Assembly: GCA_016713885.1 (NCBI GenBank)
Contig: JADJOF010000002.1
Span: forward strand, 372,001 to 436,000
Direction of reading: 5' to 3'
DNA from: Bdellovibrionales bacterium
GTDB lineage: Bacteria; Bdellovibrionota; Bdellovibrionia; Bdellovibrionales; JAMPXM01
Length of the DNA stretch: 64,000 nucleotides
Under the pieces are notes generated by a model that was given only the letters and a program-made list of their open reading frames with translations, did not search any database and was not told the DNA's origin. Both the position numbers and the translations under genes were made by a program. Positions within the stretch are counted from its first letter, which is position 1. Every line of letters starts with the position of its first letter. Below are positions 59,226 through 64,000 of this stretch, one piece after another.

Positions 59226-60218
59226 ATGGGACAAGACCGGAGCGGGCGAACTGATCGCCTGAATCGAATCAAGAAAACATCGATCGCACTGATCGTTGCG
59301 GGTCTTGTGACCATTGGCTTGTTTCAAAACTGCGATGGCGGTTTTCACTACGATCCGAATTCAGGAGAGTTGAGCTCGCTGGGAGCGGCCGGAGCAGGTG
59401 TCGGGAGTGCGGACTTCAAACTCACTACGTTTAGCTCCTCCGGACTTGTCGTGTCTGAGGGGCAATCGTTTCAAGGTGGTGTTGAGTATAAAGTCGTGGC
59501 CAGCGGGACGCGCATCGCGGATTCGGTTTTGAGCTGGTCGCTTTCTGACAACTCCGGGAATTGTGTATTGAAGTCGGGAACGGGGCCTGAGACCCGGTTT
59601 GTTACCTGTGATAAGTCGGGCCGCGTGAGTGTGCAGGTAACGGCGATTTGGCCAGATGGCTCGACAAGTGTTTTGGCGTCGGCGCGAACGACGTCGGAAT
59701 TGATTCGTGATCTTTGCGGAACGAGCGATGGCAATCGTATCGTTTTCCGTATTCCTGCCGGAACGGGCACAATGGCCTGGAACAGTTCATCTTCTCCAGT
59801 CTTGCTGTTTGTCGGGCAAACCTTGCGCATTTGTAACGACGACAGCGCCAATCATCAGTTGCACACCGACGGTCAGCCATGCGCGAATCAGAGTGCGGCA
59901 ATGTCCAAAGGACAGTTCTACGACTGCTCCATCGCCAACACCACGGTCAGCGGACTCTATGACCATATCGCCGGTACCAACGCAGCGTTTTATCTCAGGA
60001 CGTTGGACGGGGCGGCGCTTTACGCTGACACATCAAAGACCTCGTCGAGCCAGAGCTGTGCCTCGTGCCATAACGCATTCGCAAACTCATCGAAGCTTGG
60101 GTCGAGCTTCACCTCCATTAAGAATGCAATTACCTCCAACCGCGGAGGCATGGGGGTTTATTCGGGGCTTATTACGGACGATGAGATCCGCGCGATTGCC
60201 TACGCTTTGAACCGATAG
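59226..60218 (+). CDS. Exported lipoprotein-like cupredoxin/cytochrome c fusion
   Basis: A 330-residue product; ATG 59226 has CAGGAGG upstream. The basic N-region and hydrophobic helix end in LFQNC (Cys36), a non-standard lipobox. The first mature part is a beta-rich Ig-like domain (FKLTTFSSSGLVVSEGQSF). From about residue 195 a cupredoxin-like section follows with LLFVGQTLRICNDDSANHQLHTDG (His and Cys residues that could bind copper). The C-terminus is a short cytochrome c: SQSCASCHNAF holds CxxCH and GGMGVYSGLITDDEIRAIAYAL holds a candidate Met ligand. Electron-transfer role in the periplasm is likely; partner unknown. Confidence 0.75.
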   Translation: MGQDRSGRTDRLNRIKKTSIALIVAGLVTIGLFQNCDGGFHYDPNSGELSSLGAAGAGVGSADFKLTTFSSSGLVVSEGQSFQGGVEYKVVASGTRIADSVLSWSLSDNSGNCVLKSGTGPETRFVTCDKSGRVSVQVTAIWPDGSTSVLASARTTSELIRDLCGTSDGNRIVFRIPAGTGTMAWNSSSSPVLLFVGQTLRICNDDSANHQLHTDGQPCANQSAAMSKGQFYDCSIANTTVSGLYDHIAGTNAAFYLRTLDGAALYADTSKTSSSQSCASCHNAFANSSKLGSSFTSIKNAITSNRGGMGVYSGLITDDEIRAIAYALNR

Positions 60219-60260
60219 TGTGAATTGACCTCGCCCGCTCCTTTCGGGACGATAGAGGCC

Positions 60261-60812
60261 ATGAAGAAAACATGGCCTCGCATTATTACTGTCGTTCTTG
60301 TTCTTCTCTCTTTTGCGCTCACGCAGCTGTGGACCGACAGTGCCGAGGCTCGGCGTCGAAAACGTCGGCGCCGCGAAAAGCGGCCGAAGGTGATCAACGA
60401 AAAGAAACTCTTTGAGCGCCTTGGTGGCCGAACGGTTTTGGACCAGGCGGTAGAAGAGTGGTTTCGCTTGGCGCTTGCCGATACGACGCTCACGGTTCGC
60501 TTTAAACCGCTGGCGGAGCGCGCTCCGGAATTCGCAAAGACGCGCAAACAGATTGTCGATGAACTCTGCGAGATTTCAGATGGCCCGTGCCCTGAACGCG
60601 AAGATAGCGCATGGTTGCAGCTTCGTTCCACGGCTGGTTTGGATGAAGCCGGAATGGTTCAGTTTGTCACTCTGCTTTCGGGCGTTCTCCAGCAAAAAGG
60701 AATTGATGAGCGCGAGCGCAATGAGCTTCTCGGGCGGCTCGGTGGCATTGAGCCGATGAGTAGCGCTGAGGCGGCAGGGCCGGCGTCTGAACGCCGCGGC
60801 GGCAATCGGTGA
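60261..60812 (+). CDS. Exported truncated-globin-like protein without histidine
   Basis: A 183-residue product starting at ATG 60261 (AGAGG upstream). A membrane/signal helix (IITVVLVLLSFALTQLW) is followed by a very basic stretch (EARRRKRRRREKRPK) and then KKLFERLGGRTVLDQAVEEWFRLALADTTLTVRFK and KQIVDELCEISDGPCP, the pattern of group 1 truncated globins (YxRLGG...F...GGP). However, the whole chain contains no histidine, so the proximal heme ligand is missing. It may be a globin-derived non-heme protein or a distant relative. The gene lies between a cytochrome-like lipoprotein and a thioesterase, with 1-bp-scale spacing to the latter. Confidence 0.6.
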   Translation: MKKTWPRIITVVLVLLSFALTQLWTDSAEARRRKRRRREKRPKVINEKKLFERLGGRTVLDQAVEEWFRLALADTTLTVRFKPLAERAPEFAKTRKQIVDELCEISDGPCPEREDSAWLQLRSTAGLDEAGMVQFVTLLSGVLQQKGIDERERNELLGRLGGIEPMSSAEAAGPASERRGGNR

Positions 60813-61216
60813 TTTTTTCGCAGTCGATTCTTATTCGAGAACAGCACCTCGACACGTTCGGGCATATGAACAACGCCACGTATTTGCAGCTCTTTGAGCA
60901 GGCTCGTTGGGATATCATCGATGCCCGTGGTTACGGTGTGAAGAAGATCGAAGAGAGTGGGCTTGGGCCAGTTGTTCTTGAGATTCAAATTCGTTTTAGT
61001 CGAGAGATTCGTCTACGCGAGACAATTGAAATTCGCTCCGAGACTGAGGCGTGGGACGGCGGCAAAACCATGGCGATGACTCAGAGCATGTTGAACGAAA
61101 AAGGCGAGGCGTGCTGCGTGGCGCGGTTTCTTTTTGGGCTGTTCGATACTCAGCTGCGCAAGCTCGTTCGTCCGACACCGGAGTGGTGCTTTGCGGTCGG
61201 TGCGGATCCCGCGTGA
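60809..61216 (+). CDS. Acyl-CoA thioesterase, YbgC/4HBT type
   Basis: A 135-residue hotdog-fold protein. EQHLDTFGHMNNATYLQLFEQARWD carries the conserved D-x-x-G-H-x-N-N motif with the catalytic Asp, and the rest is the long beta-sheet (IQIRFSREIRLRETIEIRSE). It hydrolyses acyl-CoA thioesters in the cytoplasm. The GTG start overlaps the previous stop (GTGA), and its own stop overlaps the maf start the same way, so three genes are strung together by 4-bp overlaps. Confidence 0.9.
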   Translation: MIFSQSILIREQHLDTFGHMNNATYLQLFEQARWDIIDARGYGVKKIEESGLGPVVLEIQIRFSREIRLRETIEIRSETEAWDGGKTMAMTQSMLNEKGEACCVARFLFGLFDTQLRKLVRPTPEWCFAVGADPA

Positions 61217-61842
61217 GACTGATACTCGCCAGCCAGAGCGAGGCCCGTCAGCGTCTATTGGCGCAACTTCTTGGGCATCGTCGATTCGAAACTCAGCCGG
61301 CTCATGTCGATGAACGACGACTTCAGCGTGAGGTCCTTTCCCGGCAGCCATTGACGTTACTGCTGGCGAAGCAAGTGGCTCGGCGCCTGGCCTCAGCAAA
61401 AGCGCAGGCGGTTTGGAAGACCGTGGCCCAAGCTGATAGAGCAAGAGCTCTCGTCATCGGCTCCGATCAGCTCCTTTATGTGCCGGAACTGCAGCTCATT
61501 GCCGGCAAGCCAGGCTCATTTGCGCGTGCCGATCGATTTTTAGCGAAGATGGCAGGGCGGAAGGCGTGGCTGTTGACTGCTGTTGCCGTCGTGGCGCACG
61601 GCGATAGAGCCCGGGTTTCGCTACAGGCGGCTCAGCTTCGGTTTGCCAAGGTGTCGACGGAGGAGCGACGGGCGATTCTTCGCGCTGACGAGCCGTACAG
61701 TTGCGCTGGCGCGTTTAAGATTGAAGAGCGTGGGGTCGGGCTTTTTGATGCCATTCGCTCGGACGACCCGACTGGGATTCAGGGATTGCCGCTGATGCGA
61801 TTGCGTCGTCTTTTGCGCGACTCCGGTTTATCATACATTTAA
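61213..61842 (+). CDS. maf: Maf-like nucleotide pyrophosphatase
   Basis: A 209-residue protein. LILASQSEARQRLLAQLL is the Maf N-terminal motif (S-x-x-x-R), VIGSDQLLYVPELQLIAGKPGS the Asp region, AKVSTEERRAILRADEPYSCAGAFKIEERG the central block. Maf proteins hydrolyse dTTP, UTP or modified pyrimidine nucleotides to limit misincorporation. The GTG start overlaps the thioesterase stop (GTGA). The frame is open further upstream, but the family starts here. Confidence 0.9.
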   Translation: MRLILASQSEARQRLLAQLLGHRRFETQPAHVDERRLQREVLSRQPLTLLLAKQVARRLASAKAQAVWKTVAQADRARALVIGSDQLLYVPELQLIAGKPGSFARADRFLAKMAGRKAWLLTAVAVVAHGDRARVSLQAAQLRFAKVSTEERRAILRADEPYSCAGAFKIEERGVGLFDAIRSDDPTGIQGLPLMRLRRLLRDSGLSYI

Positions 61843-61903
61843 TGCATAACATGTTAGCCGCTGCGCATTTGGCTTTGCGGGCTGGCGGCGGTACGACAGT
61901 GCC

Positions 61904-62533
61904 ATGAAAACACTCAAGGTCTCTGAAAAAGCAGCGTTTAATTTCTCTCGGTTTCATGCTTCTTCGGTTCTTACTCTGATCACACTGGTTGCCGCTCTGT
62001 TGAGCGTGTCTGTGGTCGGCATGGCGGAAGCTCGTGCTGATCGTTCTGGTGGTGATTCTCGCGTTTGGGTTGACCGTGTGCGTTCGGCACAGCGGGCTCT
62101 TGCGTTGAATTACGAGCTTGTAGATTTGGCCACAAATCAACTCGACGCTCATACTCGCACTGAGCTTGAGGCGATTGCTCTCGATCAGGCTCAGGTTTGG
62201 GGCGATACAATTCTTGAAGGTGACTTCGCTGCTGATGAAGCCGTGACTCTGGATTTGGTTCAGAAGGTCATGCAGGGTGGGGAGTTCCTTGGCTACCGAA
62301 TCACCTATTCGTCAATGGCTTGGGATACCTCGGGCTGTCGCGCTGAGCATGCGGGTTATGATCCCGATTGCATTGAGGGCAGGATTGTCGAATCGACTTT
62401 CGTCGCTCGGGACTCAACTACTGGTTCCGCGATGATACTGCGTTTGCTGAGTTCATCCCTGGGATTCGTCGCTAACCGTCAGCAGCAGTGCTGGCCTTGC
62501 GGCCCGCTTGCAGACCCTAGGCAGGCTTGCTAG
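61904..62533 (+). CDS. Exported protein with two C-terminal cysteine pairs, unknown function
   Basis: A 209-residue protein with a long signal sequence (VLTLITLVAALLSVSVVGMAEARA). The mature part has a helix with RSAQRALALNYELVDLATNQL, a strand-rich middle (GYRITYSSMAWDTSGCRAEH) and six Cys residues in all, the last in QQCWPCGPLADPRQAC. No family is recognised. It lies 61 bp after maf and 9 bp before pyrC. Confidence 0.65.
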   Translation: MKTLKVSEKAAFNFSRFHASSVLTLITLVAALLSVSVVGMAEARADRSGGDSRVWVDRVRSAQRALALNYELVDLATNQLDAHTRTELEAIALDQAQVWGDTILEGDFAADEAVTLDLVQKVMQGGEFLGYRITYSSMAWDTSGCRAEHAGYDPDCIEGRIVESTFVARDSTTGSAMILRLLSSSLGFVANRQQQCWPCGPLADPRQAC

Positions 62534-62542
62534 TTCTAGGTC

Positions 62543-63871
62543 ATGAGCAATTGGACGCTGACGCCCCATTCGGATGAGCTTGTTGTAATCCCTGATGTTG
62601 AAGTTTGGACCGCGACGGCCACTCGCGAACATGTCGATGTTTTTATTCGAAATGGCCGCCTTGTGGATTTGAAGCCTGCGGCTGCCCGACTGAATCGGCG
62701 CAGGCGTTTGGTTTTGATGCCCTCTGCGGTTGATACACAAGTGCATTTGCGAACACCTGGGCAGCCTGAAAAGGAAACACCCGAGACGGGATTGAATGCT
62801 GCGCTCTATGGTGGCGTTGGTGCTCTTCTAACCATGCCCAATACGAAGCCGATCATGGACTCTGTTGAGGTGATGGAGCTTGCGGAGCGAGAGCTTGATC
62901 GCGCCGCGCGTTTGACTGGCGTGGCTGTGTACCTGTCAGTTGCCGGCACGGTTGGCCAGAAGGGCGTCGAGGTGGCTCCGCTTGAATCGCTGGCTGCTGC
63001 GGGGGCTCGCGCCGTTACTGACGATGGCAAAGGTGTCTCTGACGATGCTGTTCAGCTTGAGATCTTTAAGCGAATCGAAGCGCTGAATTTACCATTCCTT
63101 CAACATGCCGAGACGCTTGGCGCTCCCGGGCCTTTGGCGGATGGCCCGATGACACGGGCTTTGGGCTTAAAGCCCTATGGCCCCGAACATGAGACGGATA
63201 TGGTCGCCCGCGATTTGCGTCTTTTGAAATCGGCGCCAGGTGCGCGTTACCATTTGCTTCACACGTCGGCCAAAGGGTCGATCGCGTTGGTGAAAGAAGC
63301 AAAGCAGCAGGGCTTACGAGTGACGGCTGAAGTGAGTCCGCACCACCTTTATTTTTCAAGCGACGACATTCGCGAAGGCGAGACGTCGTTTAAAATGAAT
63401 CCGCCGATCCGGTCTGTTGAAGATCGCGAAGCGCTCATCGATGCGCTGGCTTCGGGTGACATTGATTGGGTTGCGACAGATCACGCACCTCATGATCGTG
63501 AATCAAAAGCCAAACCTTTTCCGGAGGCCACATTTGGAACTCTAGGATTGGAGACGATGGTTCCGGTTGTTTTGGATTTGGTTTCGCGGGGCCGTTTGTC
63601 GCCGACGCGAGCTGTGCAGGTGCTCTCGACGGAGCCAGCCCGATTCCTTGGGCTTGAGGATGAGTTCGGACACCTGAAGCTCGGGCAGCCACTACGCGCG
63701 ATCTTTGTTCAACCGGATGAGTCGTGGGTCGTTCAGGCATCGACCCATCGCAGTCTTTCAAAGAACACATGTTTTGACGGCGTTCAGCTCAAAGGAAAAG
63801 TGGTCGGACAGTGCAGTCGAAGTGGCGTGTGGCTTGCGGACGACAGGACACTCACGGAGCATAGATCTTAA
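62543..63871 (+). CDS. pyrC: Dihydroorotase, class I, with Gln in place of a metal-binding His
   Basis: Third step of pyrimidine synthesis: closes carbamoyl-aspartate to dihydroorotate. The 442-residue chain has VDTQVHLRTPGQPEKETPETG near residue 64; the usual motif is D-x-H-V-H-x-R, but here Gln66 stands where the first His would be and only His68 remains. The other family residues are present: LLTMPNTKP, LPFLQHAETL, YHLLHTSAKGS, VATDHAPH. It may be a variant active with one changed ligand, or a non-catalytic (PyrC' type) subunit. It is the last full gene of the window. Confidence 0.87.
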   Translation: MSNWTLTPHSDELVVIPDVEVWTATATREHVDVFIRNGRLVDLKPAAARLNRRRRLVLMPSAVDTQVHLRTPGQPEKETPETGLNAALYGGVGALLTMPNTKPIMDSVEVMELAERELDRAARLTGVAVYLSVAGTVGQKGVEVAPLESLAAAGARAVTDDGKGVSDDAVQLEIFKRIEALNLPFLQHAETLGAPGPLADGPMTRALGLKPYGPEHETDMVARDLRLLKSAPGARYHLLHTSAKGSIALVKEAKQQGLRVTAEVSPHHLYFSSDDIREGETSFKMNPPIRSVEDREALIDALASGDIDWVATDHAPHDRESKAKPFPEATFGTLGLETMVPVVLDLVSRGRLSPTRAVQVLSTEPARFLGLEDEFGHLKLGQPLRAIFVQPDESWVVQASTHRSLSKNTCFDGVQLKGKVVGQCSRSGVWLADDRTLTEHRS

Positions 63872-64000
63872 CCAGGGCGTGGATGGCTTGTTTGACCCGA
63901 GCGTCGGCAATCTGCACCATTTTTTTTCGCCCATCGCGGGTTGATGAGATCAACCCTTCAAGCGCCATTCGTGACACAAACTGAGACATCTGTGATTGGC
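63852..64000 (-). CDS. Winged-helix regulator, C-terminal fragment
   Basis: Only the last 49 codons lie inside the window. They read SQMSQFVSRMALEGLISSTRDGRKKMVQIADARV and end HALVKIYAP at a TGA (63854-63852). Helix, wing (STRDGRKK) and a final dimerisation helix fit a MarR-type wHTH regulator. The gene overlaps the 3' end of pyrC by 20 bp in the convergent direction. The family call is tentative without the N-terminus. Confidence 0.55.
   Translation of the reverse strand, partial: QSQMSQFVSRMALEGLISSTRDGRKKMVQIADARVKQAIHALVKIYAP

Overview
The window reads as chromosome of a Gram-negative bacterium, most likely of the Bdellovibrio/Oligoflexia group (Bdellovibrionota). The hints are a TIGR02147-type regulator paired with a secreted GNGGD-type protein, a secreted HExxH protein of a kind I recall from Bdellovibrio genomes, many exported lipoproteins, and several exported proteins whose hydrophobic leader ends in Asn-Cys. 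The assignment rests on family memory, not on a marker gene. No rRNA, tRNA or CRISPR array was seen.

Layout. 1-20 kb: end of a rarD-like permease gene, hutU, a GNAT acetyltransferase, a divergent NmrA-reductase/LysR pair with a clear palindromic operator, a methyltransferase, the TIGR02147 regulator/secreted protein pair, a block of exported proteins on the minus strand (including a subtilisin, a lipoprotein that looks like a dead metallopeptidase, and an HExxH lipoprotein), then aldehyde dehydrogenase-hutI, a frameshifted small gene, a TlpA-type thioredoxin and a pilin-like peptide. 20-44 kb: a solitary Y1 (REP-associated) transposase, plsC and glpK with overlapping divergent starts, a lipoprotein with a caspase-like His/Cys dyad, a PilZ protein, radA, a soluble lytic transglycosylase, an oligopeptide ABC importer without ATPases, and a housekeeping run (rph, rdgB, prs, rplY, pth, ychF) followed by paiB-like, DUF457 and HExxH genes.

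43.8-48.9 kb is a mobile-element island: an IS481-type element split by an IS66-type element (8-bp target duplication), next to a second Y1 transposase gene split by an IS4-type element (10-bp target duplication, 19-bp perfect inverted repeats). Removing each insert plus one copy of its target duplication restores an open frame in each host gene. 49-64 kb holds queD, an amidase, two disrupted hypothetical genes, a greB-like and a metallo-beta-lactamase-fold gene (both frameshifted), an esterase, DedA, SppA, a cupredoxin-like/cytochrome c lipoprotein, a histidine-free globin-like exported protein, a thioesterase, maf, a secreted protein, pyrC with an unusual metal-binding motif, and the end of a winged-helix regulator gene.

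A caution for the reader: most frame breaks in otherwise healthy-looking genes (rplY, greB-like, the metallo-hydrolase, the gene at 18.3 kb, the IS transposases) are repaired by adding one base to a short homopolymer. That pattern suggests homopolymer under-calling in the assembly rather than true decay. The most interesting biological leads are the subtilisin/pseudo-protease/HExxH operon, the caspase-like lipoprotein, the Asn-Cys lipoprotein leaders, and the conserved 18-nt element in front of both Y1 transposase genes.
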